From: Panorpa germanica
Taxonomy: Eukaryota > Arthropoda > Insecta > Mecoptera > Panorpidae
Assembly (NCBI GenBank): GCA_963678705.1
Contig: OY783204.1
Span: forward strand, 22,268,759-22,332,758
Reading direction: 5' to 3'
Length of the DNA: 64,000 nucleotides
Positions 49,854 to 62,984 of this stretch are shown here, one piece after another. Under the pieces are notes generated by a model. It was not told where the DNA came from. It did no database searches and saw only the letters and a program-made list of their open reading frames with translations. Each line of letters starts with the position of its first letter. Position 1 is the first letter of the stretch. A program made the position numbers and the translations under genes.

Positions 49854-50486
49854 GGGCTTGTGTCCTCATTTTTTAGTGGTCGAATTTTCAATTGTTGATT
49901 GAAATTGATGGTAATAAATGTGTATTGGCGTGTCTATTTTATTAAATATCTAAATATTGAAGGAGATATAGCAATTAAAAGTTTGAATTGTAGTTTTAGC
50001 GCTAGAAATGGTGGACCATATTTGTATAACGTGAAATGCGTTGTATACGTCAGTTATTTGTTGAGTAGGTCAGTGCTGTGGTAATCTTTTGCAGCTGTTG
50101 GTAGTGAAATAATCAAGTCAAATCAAAGAATAAGAAGTTTTTATTTTATTTAACCCTGCTAAGGCAGACATAATATTGAAATTTGATTATTCCTTGAAAT
50201 AGCTGTAAATAATATTTGATATTTTGATATATAAATACATGTAGCAGAGATTTATCAGCTGTAAGGTTGGTAACCTTACACGAGGATTGTGATGTCACAT
50301 GCACTTGGAATGTGTAAACGTTGAATCCTTTTAATAACTAAAGAGACAAAATGACTTTTTTAATTGTTAATAACTCCTAACATATAAGGAGTTATTAAAA
50401 AATAATTGAATATTTGAGGTTCTAGTAACCCACTTTATCAATATATAGTACACTTTTATAGAAATTAAGACATAGGACACAAGCCC
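49854..50486. mobile_element. MITE family J, copy 2
   Basis: Full-length relative of 29221-29764, with ends GGGCTTGTGTCCTC and AGGACACAAGCCC and the same 19-bp hairpin (50261-50279). It retains two segments that copy 1 lacks (about 49912-49935 and 50040-50080). The 61-codon frame inside is incidental. Confidence 0.82.
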
Positions 50487-51322
50487 ATTCTATCGAGAGA
50501 TTTTTTGTGTATAATAGAAAATAGTTGTGTGAATTATCTCGAATTCTAAACGGTAAAAATTCTGAAACTTCGGGATTTATTAGTAAACATTATTCTTAAC
50601 CTATAAACAAATATTTTAAAAGTGCGTTAGCCTTTTGGTTTGACGCTGGAACTACCTTAATACACATCAGGCAACACATATCGAATGTTCGATGACAATT
50701 ATGTTAAACTTGGGTAAATATTAAAACGAAGCGTTAACTTAAGATATTACTTTAAATAATACATGAGAAGTTTTGTGTTTAGAGGGTATTTACGTGTTTT
50801 CAAACATCTAAAGTACCTAAAAACTTAAGTGAAAATGTGTGACTAATAATACTGTAGCTGGCGTAATTATTCAAATTAATTTCAAACGAACGAAACAATA
50901 TTTTCTCCAAGGCTTTCTCCCTTCGCCCTTCTATTTATTCAATAATCTCTTTTTATTTTTTTATAAAAACTTTTAAATTCTGTGATAAATATTATGGAAA
51001 TGAATTTACTTGTTTGAATTTTTACGACTTGTTTAAAACAATAAACTTTTCTCTATTAGGTTAGCACCTGGAGAAATCAGGTTTTTAAAAAGTTTTTAAT
51101 ATCCCAGAATTTCACAGATAATTGTGTTTCAAAACAATGCAAGGCCTAAAGTTAAACGAGAATAAATAAATACAGGGTACAGGGATTTTAAAGCAGTAAT
51201 ATTTTAATAGTCTAGTACAATTAGAATTTCTTATATTATTATATATTATATTAATTGTGTGCCTTTCGGCTTTACAATCTACATTATTATATTTCTTAAT
51301 GCATTTCATATAAATTCAAAGT
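50487..51322. other. Noncoding intronic stretch
   Basis: AT-rich; no recognised feature. Confidence 0.4.
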
Positions 51323-51960
51323 TAAAAACTAAACTTAAACTATTCTAGACTATTACAACTTCGAATAGTACTCTCTGTTTCTTCCTTTCTTGATCCTCTC
51401 TCTTCATGTCCCCTACTCCTCCTTTATTCACACCGTTTCCTGCTTCTCCTTCTTTATTGTCTGTATATTCATCTATCACCTCTTGCCTTCCTTGTCTCCT
51501 CTCGACAAACCCTTTATTATCTTTTCACCATCCTTCCTGCCTTCTCTCTTCGTTTTCACTTCTCCACTTATGTCTAATACTGGCATAAACGCTCTATCTT
51601 TACTATTTCCTCTTGACTCTCTTCCTTTACTATTTTATTATTGTCTCTATCTCCGTCATACACCTCTTGTCCTTATCTCCTTTCCGAAAATTCTCTATTT
51701 TTCTGGACTGAAGTTTAACTGTTTCCTCGCTACTTCTTTCTTTCTCATGCGTCCCTGCACTGCCTCTTTAGTACTTCCTCTCTGTTCATGTTCCTTATGC
51801 AACCTAGCTACGAGCTTATTTATTGTCCTGTTTTTTCTTTCCCTTTTTCTATTTCCGCCATCCACCTCTTTCCTTCACTGCCTCCCTTTAATAGCTGGCC
51901 AATATTCATTTCGCTCACTACTTTTTCCTTACACTCAAACTTCTAGAATTTCTTATAGAA
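51323..51960 (-). pseudogene. LINE-C 3' fragment (minus strand, longest copy)
   Basis: About 640 bp, CT-rich on +. 51325-51350 is the reversed LINE-C 3' UTR (ACTAAACTTAAACTATTCTA). 51620-51930 runs parallel to the reversed 46660-46960, including CTTTAATAGCTGGCCAATAT. The 205-codon + frame is the antisense shadow of the purine-rich coding strand, not a gene. Confidence 0.7.
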
Positions 51961-52229
51961 ATAACATATTTAAATGTTATCTTTTGTACTTTGTCTTCAT
52001 TACTTAACGTTCGAAATAAGTAGACAAATGTCTCTATCGACATATTATTCACATATTTTTACAGAGCTGAAAAGGAGCACAATACAAAGATAAAAAAATT
52101 AGCTACCAAAAATTTTCGTGAAAACCATTACTTTTATAAAAAAATGCACTAGTACGGATATGCATGCTTCCAATATTGTTCGGTATTCTGCGACATGAAG
52201 TACATTAGACAGCGACATTTAGTAGTAAG

Positions 52230-52500
52230 TACCCAGTAAACATTTAGTGAAATAGAATGGCTTGGTGAAGTTCGAGTCACTCGTACATTTCAATTCTAAC
52301 GCTTTACAAGTTCGAGCAGCAACACAGAAACCAATTTTAGTTCAAATTTATTCTCTACCTGTCAAGATTTTGTGAAATAAAATCTGATATATGTAGTCGT
52401 AGCAAGTTCGTTAATAGTTCAAAAGTGGTACACGCTTTTAGTTCAAATTGATTCTCTACCTGTCACAGATTTTGTGTTAGTTGTTAGAATTTTTTTCATA
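52230..52500. mobile_element. MITE family D, partial copy (empty site for the 14.2-kb insertion)
   Basis: It begins ACCCAGTAAACATTTAGTGA and matches the uninterrupted left half of 14162-14692 (GAGTCACTCGTACATTTCAA). An internal direct repeat, TTAGTTCAAATTTATTCTCT at 52338 and TTAGTTCAAATTGATTCTCT at 52438, is private to this copy. The right terminal repeat is missing. Confidence 0.7.
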
Positions 52501-53350
52501 ATAATATTCTTTCTTTTTCCAACATCATTCATTAAGTAGCAGTTGTTTCTTTCACACTTGGATATATTTTTTTTAGTTTTTCTTACTATAGTAAGAAAAA
52601 CCGAGAGCTCTTTTTTGCTTTTTTGCGGATAAAGTTGTTTAATTACAAAGTAATTTAAATTTGCTTTGATTCGTTAATACATTCATTGTACACTTTAGAC
52701 CGTAAACAAAAAAATTATCGATGTAGAATAGAATTCACTTGGTGCACATTAATTGGCTTCCGATAATCTGATTAAGCAAAGTGGTCCAGCAACGCAATGT
52801 GGTATTCTCAGTATAAGAATAATTCTGGATAACCAATGAAATCACCTGGTCATTATAACGGTCGACTAGCCAGGGACAAAGTGCCCATTATCGATGTTTT
52901 CGGGCAATTACTCCATCATCTATTGATGGTGAGCAGGTACGTGTAAACAAGGCCCAGCATTATAACTTAATTAGACTAATTATGTTACATTATGTAATGA
53001 TTGAATACTAAACATTTAAAATATAAACCGTGCTTACCTGTCAATATTGATTTATCAGTCAGTAGCAGCTCTTTGCGGTTCGGGTAATTTGATTGATGTT
53101 TAAATTAATTGGGATCTAATTTGATATTCGTAGGAATAATACTAGATTGTTTGATTTTATAATTCGACTGAGTGATAATATGTTATTTACATAAGAAGTA
53201 TATGAGAGTTTACTTTAGTTTATAAATCAGTTACTTTATTATGAAGAAATTCCAAAGTTAACAAATGGTAAACGTCATTAGATAGACACAGAATTTAAGT
53301 GCTGGTCCATTGACTATAAAATGTATTTGTCAGAAGAACTTGTTAAATAT
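52501..53350. other. Noncoding stretch with a perfect palindrome
   Basis: 52576-52601 is a 26-bp self-complementary sequence (GTTTTTCTTAC, TATA, complement). Otherwise AT-rich. Confidence 0.5.
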
Positions 53351-53826
53351 ATATATTTTTTATTTATTTTTTATTTATTTTTTTATTTTTTTTTATTTAC
53401 AAGACTATTACAACTAAGCGTGACTTATCTAGCAATTTATATAAAAAAGTTAAATATAATTGTTCAGTTCTAGTCCTCTGACTAGTTCCAAACTTTTAAA
53501 AATGTGTGTGGTTTGTAATAGCAGAATCACAGAGTCAAGTCTTCCGGCTTGGTCCTCTTCAATCTGCGCAGATTCTCTCTGTTATTAAGCAGCTTTCCAG
53601 AATTTCTTCATTCTGGTGGTTCTGCAGTCGCAGTAGATGTTTGCTTGCTGCCTTCCTGACTTCTTCGTCTACGGTGGGCATCTTTAGATCACGGTGTAAA
53701 TTATCATTCCGTATGTACCAGGGCGCATTTGTAATGCTCCGTAGTACTTTGTTTTGGAAAGTTTGGATTTTTGTTAAATTTGTTTTCTTGGTACAACCCC
53801 AAAGTTGTATACCATGTTAAATATGA
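53351..53826 (-). pseudogene. Jockey-type LINE 3' fragment (copy 2)
   Basis: The minus strand from about 53815 reads GIQLWGCTKKTNLTKIQTFQ, then NAPWYIRNDNLHRDLKMPTV and KHLLRLQNHQN before a stop. A frameshift just before the stop moves the expected last residues to another frame. The 3' UTR (TACAACTAAGCGTGACTTATC on +) matches that of 63270-63305, and a T-rich tract 53355-53397 is the tail. 5'-truncated at about 53826. Confidence 0.82.
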
Positions 53827-54352
53827 ACGCTGTAATATATTGTTTCGTTCCTTCGGCATCTAAAACAAAAATAAAAGCGCAGGGCAGCCTACGAGAACTT
53901 ACTTGTGCGCATGTATGGAAAGCGACGGTATAAAGACACGTAGATAACATAAAAGATGCAAAGTAGGTAAATAGGGATATCAGGATGATCGCAAGATAGA
54001 GGAAGAAAGAGAAAAGAGTATGCACGACAATCGTGAAAGAGCTTATTATGAGTGAAGGAACTGTTGCTACGAGAGAGAGGAACAAGAAGCTTAATTGCGG
54101 AAATAAGGAGGGGTGAAGAGAACAGGAAAATGCGGAGTGCGTAGAACAAAACAAAAATCAAACTCGAGTAAAAAAGTAAGGCAAGGAAGGATGACCCGGA
54201 TTTGAGGGAGGGCAGGCGGGCCTCCACAATAGAGATAAAAGTAATATATTTTTGAAAGACTTGACGGAAAAAAATTGTTCCTTTTATTCGGAAAATAATT
54301 AGGTGTATCCGCTCCTTCGTTGCCCCAGTCCACACTTCTAAATCCGTCCCTG
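53827..54352 (-). mobile_element. Composite: purine-rich segment plus hAT-like terminus
   Basis: The minus strand starts at 54352 with CAGGGACGGATTTAGAAGTG, a typical hAT-style end, followed by a stretch with CGGATTTGAGGGAGGGCAGG on +. 53980-54160 on + is purine-rich and may be a LINE-C relative. Three overlapping minus-strand frames are low-complexity. Neither second terminus nor target duplication was found. Confidence 0.4.
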
Positions 54353-56220
54353 ATGACAATAATAGTGAAAAATATTAATTATATAATATATACATTAATT
54401 ATAATCAAAGAATATAAGTGCACGGTGAGCAACATTAAGTAAAATGATGATTTGTTGTAATTCTATAAAATATACTTAATATAAAAACACTAATAATATA
54501 AATTATAAATAAAAGACATAAATACAAATGACAAATTAAAATATACAATGAAATTATATCGTAATTAAATGGCTAGTTTTTCTTTACAAATTATCAGCTG
54601 ACAGCAGAAAAATTTTCTCATTGAAATAAAGATTAAATTACAAAATATTTCTATACGCATCTACAACACACGGCCTCACGATATTTAGCGAAGGTCCTAC
54701 AGAATCAGCAAGTTTCCGGAGGACGTGTATAAAATAAATGGTATCAAGATATAATGTACAGTGCAGAAGACCACACACGTCGTATAAAAAATAATTAAAT
54801 AAAAAAAAAACTTCTAATAACATAATGTTTCCTTACAACGAAGTGCCCCACCGTTGCCACTATAGAATATAATAAATCCGGTATATCCAGGTAAAAGGAC
54901 AGAGTAATTAAAAGATTTAATTTCCTGTTTCCATGCCCTTCGTTGTTTTCAAGAAATAGTACAGTGTGGTTCATCAGTTAGAATAATAAAAATTATATAT
55001 TCGGTTTTGGTAACTGAGGTTATAAAACGAGTTAAGTATCATTCCGACCTACTGAGTTTTTGTTTCAATTATATGATTTCACATTAAGGTGAAACATTAC
55101 TTCATGGTTATATAGTTAGATATAGATGGCAACACTGTACTTATATCGTCGTATAAAATAGATTAGCAACATTGTACTAACACTTTTAAATATAAAAACG
55201 TTTAAACCATATAAACATTAAAAGTTTATAAATAGATCATTAATTAGTATATCAATTATTTAGAAATATATAGCGTGTTGAAAATCAAATTAGTATTTTC
55301 TATATGCGTTTCATATTTTCCAGTTGTTTCCAAATTTCTATTTACATATACATATTTAAAAATAGGTAATATTATGTATTATTGTTAAGTATGTTTATAT
55401 CAATCATCGTGTTCATTAAGAAATTTCTAGAGTTTTCTAATGAATGTCAACTCTGAATTTTGAGTTTTTATTGAACTAGATGTTTCGAGATGTTTTTATT
55501 AATTAGTTTAATTTCTGAGACGCGTACAATGATGTTAAAGCGGCTAAGGTATATTTAAGAGTGATAATAAATTAGCTCCAAAGTGTATATATTTCGTATT
55601 CATATTATTTGAATTGTGTTCATAAACATGTGGGTCATAACCAATTGCCAGGAATAGAAATAATATTGGTTTCTAGCTACTAAACAAATGTAATAATTTT
55701 TGTGTTATTTATAATTAAAAGAGTTCGGCAAAATATCAGTAAAATGTATATAACAAGAATGAAAAGTTTTAAAAGTTTGTTTTACAAGTCAGAAATATTC
55801 TTTATTTAATATAAATTATTATTTTTATTCCATATTATTATTATATTTAATATACTTATTTTTATTTATTTAATTTCACAAGCTAAATGAACCATTTTAG
55901 GTTGAAACATAAACCTAAGCTGGGAAAGAGACTTTAGAGGCGATTTACACTTTTATAGTAGAAAATAAGACATTAACATATTTTCAATAAATGTATTAAG
56001 TAATGTACACAAGTAATAATTTACAATTTTTCCATTATATATATAACTACTACCATTAATTTTTTATATTTTCTTAATTATTATTATTAAAACGTATAAA
56101 CCAAAATGCCAACTAATTCAGATATATCATATTTAAAATATACCCCTATATACCACACTGTATTTGTTATAACATAATATAAGTGTATTATATAATATAA
56201 AAGTTTTCATTTTGTTACAG
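54353..56220. other. Noncoding intronic stretch upstream of exon B
   Basis: Very AT-rich, ending in a T-rich tract and TTTTGTTACAG acceptor. No feature otherwise. Confidence 0.5.
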
Positions 56221-56395
56221 AATGTGACTGGTTGTACCAGGACTTTGCTTGTAGAACTCCTGGATCTTGTGCGCTGGCTAGTCCTGGTTTCCCGGGTATA
56301 TATCCCCCGGGACTTATCTGTCGCTACCACATCACTACTTCATCGGTTCACACCAGGGTCAGAATCAACTTCAAGTCACTTTTGCTACCCCACAA
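56221..56395 (+). CDS. Internal exon of a CUB-domain protein gene (exon B)
   Basis: The 175-bp exon is bounded by TTTTGTTACAG and GTGAGT. The open frame starts at 56223 (57 codons, two bases left over). It reads [36 protein letters not shown] and [15 protein letters not shown]. The Cys-rich start followed by SPGFPGIYP...C.Y.I is the N-terminal half of a CUB domain, an extracellular beta-sandwich module of about 110 residues used in secreted or membrane proteins for protein binding. The domain must be completed by a further exon entered in phase 2. A longer open frame over the same bases starting at 56212 is in another phase, runs through the donor and has no domain match. The specific gene is not recognised. 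Confidence 0.88.
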
Positions 56396-57123
56396 GTGAG
56401 TTTCGACATGTAATATCAATTATACTGACTAGATCTATTTCAAGGGAGGGTAAAGGACGTATGTGGGGGAATAAGGGAGTGGAATTGAGGGTTGTTCACG
56501 CACTTTTTATTGTCTCACGTGTATGTTACTTTTACTATACGAATATCGTGTTGTATTTTGATCTTATTTATGTTTATTACGTTTATAAAATATAACAGCT
56601 ATGTTACTATTTACCGCGTTTAACTTTAGATGCTATCGACTAAATTTATTGACCTTTAACATGCATTGAAATAAACTACGATTTTTGGAACCAGTTATTT
56701 TTGCTTTAGCGAAGCGGGAAAATTCAAATGGTGTTTAAAAATAAATCAAATAGTATTTTACAAAGAATCTGTTTATTTTATATTGAAAAGATGTGATGAA
56801 ATTCATTATCCTTAAGCTATAGCCTTCTCAGAGTATAAAGGAGACTTATGGTGCGAGTTTGCCACGATAATTTCTGCAGTACACCAACTCGCACGAGTTA
56901 CTGTTATGTGCGAGTAAGTCAGTAACTCGCGTACGAGTTAGTACAATATTTTTTGTTTTCGCTGTCATTGGCTTACTCCACTAAAACACAACAAAATTCA
57001 TAGCAGCTACTAGGTCGAGGACAATGTAATTCATTTCCTAACAGTTTACAAAAGCAGTAGCTCTATAGCAACTCAAACTGTAGTGAAAATTACTTTTTTT
57101 GTCATACATGTAAAGAAATTATA
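56396..57123. other. Intronic stretch after exon B
   Basis: A cluster of ACTCG/CGAGT words with local self-complementarity (ACTCGCACGAGT, AACTCGCGTACGAGTT) lies at 56885-56942. The completing CUB exon was not found here. Confidence 0.45.
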
Positions 57124-57475
57124 TTTCTTTAGTTGGTAACACTGATCAGAGATATTAGAATTGCATTCCGGTCAGCTGAGCTAACGATATATATTAGTTA
57201 TAGCTACTTCATTATAGTGTGTGCCAACGGCCAACACAGTTGATATTTGAAGTCGACAGAACTCACTGTACATAATGTTAAGTTATTATAAAATTAAATA
57301 AAAAGTAATTGACTTTAAATAATATACTTTAAATGTCGTTTCTATGATATTAGGTAAGATAGTATGATTTAAGTTAAACAGTGTAATTATTATAATGTGT
57401 ACGTAAATTACTAAAGTCTTTGATTTAAGAAGCAACACATAAGTTAGATTAAAAACTTACAATTCCTAAATTGTT
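57124..57475. repeat. Interspersed repeat E, copy 2
   Basis: Same orientation as 45200-45540; the first 100 bases diverge, the remainder is close. No (TA)n tract precedes it. Confidence 0.75.
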
Positions 57476-57569
57476 TTATATATATTTAAAATATTTGCCG
57501 CGATTTAAATCCGACCTTGTTTTTAGTGCAGCTGCTTAACGCCAAACACGTTAGCAAAAACTTGTTTTA

Positions 57570-57835
57570 TTAAGAATGCGATTCATAACTTTGTATTCAA
57601 TGGTTGCAATATACAAAAACAATGACCTTGAGTTTCCTGTTTTAAAATAACATCATTTTACTTCTGTGGTGTCCAATCTGTCTAAACATAATATAAAACA
57701 AAGCACAGTTACATTGTACATTAATTGAAATAGGTTGGATATATCTGCTGTATATTTAAAATAGATAAACTCAAGGTCATTTTTGTTTGCATTGAAAAGA
57801 ATTTACTATGAGACACCTGCAGTACTGTAATGTTT
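57570..57835. mobile_element. Palindromic MITE-like element
   Basis: The left arm (TTTGTATTCAATGGTTGCAA, then AACAATGACCTTGAGTTTCC) and the right arm near 57760-57815 are inverted copies (AACTCAAGGTCATTTTTGTT on +). A third, direct partial copy of the left arm follows at about 57868-57945. Confidence 0.6.
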
Positions 57836-57945
57836 GTAATGTGTGCGGAACCTCGTCGTAAAACAAGTTTTCTTATGAATGGAACCCTTTGTATTCAATG
57901 GTTCTATATAAAGTAGAATGACCTTGAGTTTCCTGTTGCAAAATA

Positions 57946-60900
57946 ATAATATTACGCAATACTATATTATTTAATTATATGTCAAATTCATTCGCCGTGT
58001 AAATGTTACTGTAATGGCGGATTTACAAGAAAGCTGAGTAGGTTAGAGCCTAGAGCGCCAGATTTTAGGGGCGGAAAATTTTAGGCCAAATTTTTTTTTT
58101 CTTACAGAGATTAGAAACATTCATATTTATATACCTAAATGTTATTAGGTCCACAGAAACAATTTTTTGTAATCTATTTAAAGTAATATTTTGGGTTTTT
58201 AAAAAACCGACTATTGTTCAAATTGAAATGAGGAATTTGACACCGAACCTTTTTCTATTTCTGTCAAAGAAAACTTGCACTAAAAACGTTTTTTCTTCTC
58301 AGATAGAAAATAGTGTTGCAGTACAAATTTCAAGCTTGCTACAAGTTAATTCCAAGGTTACTTTTACCTCTCCCATAGAAATTGTAATGTAGAGTGCAAG
58401 ATTCAATTTGCTAGCGTTGAACTTTTTTTTATAATAAATTTTTTATCACTATATATAATAAAATAAGATGAAAACATAATAATTTAAAAACATTACACTA
58501 TTTAGTAACAAAATTTACTACAAATATAAACGGTCCTTTATTAACAGAAGGGATTATATACTCTGGCAACACTTAGTGTCTGTATATTTGTATAAAGCAC
58601 ATGGAGATGAAGTACTAAGTAGCTTTACGTTACTTTCAGTAATAAATATAATGATGTTCGTTCTCACGACCGAACCAAACTCATAACAAATGTTCTTAAG
58701 TTCTTAACGCATTTCAAGAGGATTTTGCTTTGGTTTCGTTTCGTTTCGTTTCGTTATTCTACCTACATGAAAAGATTAATTTTATGTAACAGTGATGTCA
58801 ACTGTTATAAAATAAAATGATTAAATATTTGCAGATAAATTATATTCGAAGCTTTGTACGAAATTTAATGAGACGTTCTGATTTATTAGTGGTTATTAGA
58901 TTCATTAGTCCATCTCCTTGCAATTACATCTCTATTAATTTTACAAGATTTTAAGTTTTCTAAAAAATAAGAAACAGTTTTAGATTTTTTTTTTTAAATA
59001 TTTTTGTTTGAATCATACATTTTGATTATGAGTTACTCTGAGTCATTTTAAAAAACTGGTTATTATTATTGCATCTCTACATATTAATATTAAATATAGT
59101 TCATTAGCAGGATAACTCCAAATTCGATATTCAATCAAATTCAAATCAGAATTTTATATAGAACTGTACTATCTATCTTGCTTAATACTCGGATACCTCA
59201 TGTATGTAACCAAACAAAATTACAATGCAGATAAACTTGTCGAATACTGCTAGAATACTTGTAACTCGAATATTGTTTTCGTCGTTATCTCATCTGAAAC
59301 TCAATAGATGTCTCACTGGAGAACTAATTGATTGATCAATACATGAGGCTTCGATACCATAAAAACTATCAACATAGTTTTAGTCATTAGTAAATGGGTT
59401 CATCATAAAAGATAAGCAGATTAGCAGTTAAGCAAAATTGTAAATTTAAAATTGAGTGTTATCTATGCAGTGGCACAGGCAGGATTACTTTCAGGAAACT
59501 GCATGCTCAGTGTTCATAGGAAAACGGTAGAAGCTCGAGTCAAAATTTTGACCCCATTGACGACCTAAAAGAACCCGTTTCTGGGTACATTTACATTGAA
59601 TTTTCCTTCCTGTGGCAGTTATCGGACAAATTACGATATTTAGGCTCAAATGAGGATGGTATTTAAAACCTCATATAAACCTATTCTATTTCTAACTCAT
59701 TATTTAATATTCATCCCTTAACAATAAAATCCATGTTGTACATGTATAAATACATTTTTTACTATTCTTTTTGTCCATTTCAGGTTTAAACGAGGTTCAC
59801 ACAGTAATAAAATAGCTCAGACTTAAAATAAGACTAGAATCATGATTTCATTTAGGATCAAATGAGGGTCATATAATAATGTTTAGTATGAGACGAGGTT
59901 TACTTAGCTGTTTTCAGGACGAAAAGACGAGCAAAGATCCGTTTTAGAATCAGTATAGGCCTAAATTTGACTCGGGAAAAGACACTGAATCATTGTCAAG
60001 ATGTTGAACAAATTTAGACTAAACACCTTTAGTTGTTACTCAATTAGTGACTTTAATAATAAAAAAATTATTTTCTAATCTTTTTCTATATATTTTCTTT
60101 CATGGGCGGCGGGTAGAAGTTCAATGTCTATGCATCATGGTTTTATTAATTTCTGAAAGGTATTTTAATATCCTGGACAAATAAAAATCCGAATGCTAAT
60201 GTAACGACACATTAACATTTATTAAAAAAAAGAGAAAAGGATTTGATTGAATTTATAAAATGCTTGATCTTGATTTTTAGACAATCTAGTTCTATTATTT
60301 ATACAATACAATGGATGTTACATAATATTTCTTATAAATCTCTGTGGCCAATTAATCAAAATCAACTTAACGCTGCTCCAGTTTTGATGGAGCAAAAAGG
60401 ATGACTTGAAAATGACTTTGAAGCATATAGTGAGGATATAAGAGAATGGTCAATCCAATAAATAAAGTTAAAAATGCAATTACTTGTCAAAATCCGTTGA
60501 TTAATCGCAAACTATTGTAAAGTTATTTTGAAGAATACGATACCAGTATTTCAAAGAAGATTAATGTCTGCTGAGTTTTGTTCAAAGTTGATTACAATTA
60601 TAGATATGATATCAGATAACTTTTATTATAACAGAAGAAAAATAAGAAGAAGAAGAAGATGGGATATATTATATTGTTTCACTGTATTGACTTAAAAAAC
60701 TTAAATTCGTGTAGAAAGGATCGAAAATTAAAGGCAATAAGAAAACCTGAGAGTTTGAAAGGAACTGCTACCGACAACTGTCCTTCTAAGTTTAAATGTT
60801 TTTAACTTTAACTTAAAGTTATAAAAAGAGTAGTTCGTACTATAATGGTTGTCCAGGTTTTGCCAGAGTTCTATTTATAAAATTATATTGCAATAGAATT

Positions 60901-61714
60901 AATATTGCATTATATACTTTAAGCTCAGAACAATATTATATTTTGGAAATTTGAAACTATATTTTTAATTTAAAATTAAAGTTTAAAACAATACTTTTGT
61001 TTGTAACCATATACCTGGTAAACACAATTATGTATATTTTACTTTCATTTAACATAAAAAAGTGCCGTAAATGTTATTTTACCTAGTATTTAACATTCTA
61101 TTTGATTTCTATAGTTTTACAACGATTTTAACAACTTGTGTTATATTCACCGCATATCTTTCTATCTTGTTGATCAGTTCTGCTTATCTTAATCTTGATT
61201 GGATCATTTCTCATGGCGATGTTGTGCTTTTTCTTGAATGGTTGTACATATATTTGTAAGTATCAGTATCATGTACTTTATTGTAGTGTATGGTAATAAA
61301 TATATATATACTAAATGTATATATACAATCAATTGATTGACAACAACTTAACCCAGAAAATATACCGCTCAATTCGAAGACACAGCTCTGACGTCTCCTT
61401 TTACCTTTTCGGATTAATTTTATTGCAATACTTAATGCATAAATGCTATGAAGATCCTATAAAGTATTTGTTAAATAAAACAATTTTAAGTGAAATTTTA
61501 AAGTATTTAACACCAAAAACACAAAACATGGATGTTATCGTAAACATACAACATTTAACGTAACAATAAGATTCCAAACGTGACCTACGATCGAGAAAAA
61601 CTTATTTCATGATTCTAATAGCAACATATATTTAGATAATACACATAACGATTTACCTGACAGTTTTAACGGAGCAGTCTACCTTTACCGATAAACCGGA
61701 GTGTGTATTAGTAA
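57946..61714. other. Long noncoding stretch
   Basis: Includes a hairpin-family copy at 58329-58375 (AAGCTTGCTACAAGTTAATT), a GTTTC/TTTCG tandem run at 58731-58755, an (AGA)n run at 60635-60660, and a hAT-like GGCGGATTTACAAGAAAG near 58016. No gene supported; 61315-61563 is an AT-driven frame. Confidence 0.45.
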
Positions 61715-61962
61715 GAGGTCTGTTCAAAAAATAAGGTGAATTTTCAAATTTCGCGGGCTACGTACATTCGATTATCGATTTTTTTTATTTTGTTATGTTG
61801 GTACACTCGTCTCGAACATATGTTCGCAGTTTTAGCTATATAGCACATTTAATTTGTTTGTGAGAGGCATAAAAGTTAGAAGTGTTTTGCGTGTTCGGCG
61901 ATTTTCCGCTGTCGAAAAACATGGATCAAATAGTTTGCATTAAATTCGTATATATAGGGTAA
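61715..61962 (+). pseudogene. mariner-like element, 5' end only
   Basis: GAGGTCTGTTCAAAAAATAA resembles a mariner terminal repeat. About 200 bases later ATGGATCAAATAGTTTGCAT encodes MDQIVCIKF, like the first residues of mariner transposases, and then hits a stop after 13 codons. The rest of the transposase and the right terminus are absent. Confidence 0.6.
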
Positions 61963-62984
61963 TGCTGTATTTAGCGAGCTATTGCCAAAGTCTAAGAAAA
62001 ATAATTTAAGATTAATAGAGTAGGTTACTTATTAGACCTCGCTAAACACAAAATAAGAATGTTATCTTCAATATATGTAACTATTTAATTAAACAAAATC
62101 TAATACTCTAACGGTTTTAAAAAATGTCATCTTATTTTTAAAAAATTTTATGATTTGTTAATCTTAAGGTTAATTTATGATTGTAACAGCTATATTGCGA
62201 GTAAATAAACTTTTAAATATGTAGAATTGTGTTCAGCGGGTTGTATATTTTATTAATGAACTACCTTCACTTTTCAACGAAGTATAAAAATAGAGAAACC
62301 TGAACAACTAAATACAGTATTTGAATAAGATTTAAAACGGTCTCTGGTCTGGTCTTGCCAGAGGCGACAACCTGCCATCCCTACTGTTTAATCCAAATAA
62401 AGACATGCAGTTCATTCGTAATTAAGTTTGACAGAAACTCTCAACTGCTTTTAACTACATCTGCTCGATACACGAGTTGGGTTAAGGTAACGGAATAAGC
62501 AGGCGGGTGCAGGGCATCCCCGTGTATTCCTACAGGGATGTACAGGTTTAACTTCAAATTTAATAGACTGACTATACTCTATATCTATCTATTATATCTA
62601 TCTATATCTATACTCTATATATCTATCTTTTTGAAATACGGCGGGTATATTATAAGACGTGGAACAGTGTTGGTAAAATGCCGGGTTTTGTGCTCGCCTT
62701 GTAGAGTCCCGACCTCAGTTATTGCATTAGATTATAGAAAATAAGAGCGTAAAAACAGAGCTGCAGAATAGATGATTTCTTTTCATCATTGGTCATTTCT
62801 AGCTGAGTGTATGCAATAGATAAAGAAAATATAGATACAAAGGAATGATTCAAAATTGAGTTGAAATTAACATTAAAATCAATCTAAAGTAAAATAATTT
62901 GTTGCAGACTTATCACAGATTTATAAATTAATTTGTGGGTTTTCTATTTTTATTATTTTTGCCTTTACGGCCTTACAACGACAT
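61963..62984. other. Noncoding stretch with a TATC-type simple repeat
   Basis: 62577-62632 is an irregular TCTATATCTATC array. GC-richer patches at 62345-62390 and 62490-62545 lack a convincing frame or splice pair. Confidence 0.45.

Noticed and set aside
51390..52007. 205-codon plus-strand frame, Ser/Leu/Phe-rich with membrane-like stretches
   Set aside because: It is the antisense of purine-rich LINE-C coding sequence; the same low-complexity bias appears at every LINE-C copy.
53774..54359. Three overlapping minus-strand frames up to 156 codons
   Set aside because: Low-complexity complement of purine-rich DNA plus a hAT-like end; no domain and no splice support.
56212..56595. 127-codon plus-strand frame over exon B
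   Set aside because: Wrong phase: the CUB signature is in the frame starting at 56223, and this frame runs through the GTGAGT donor into intron.
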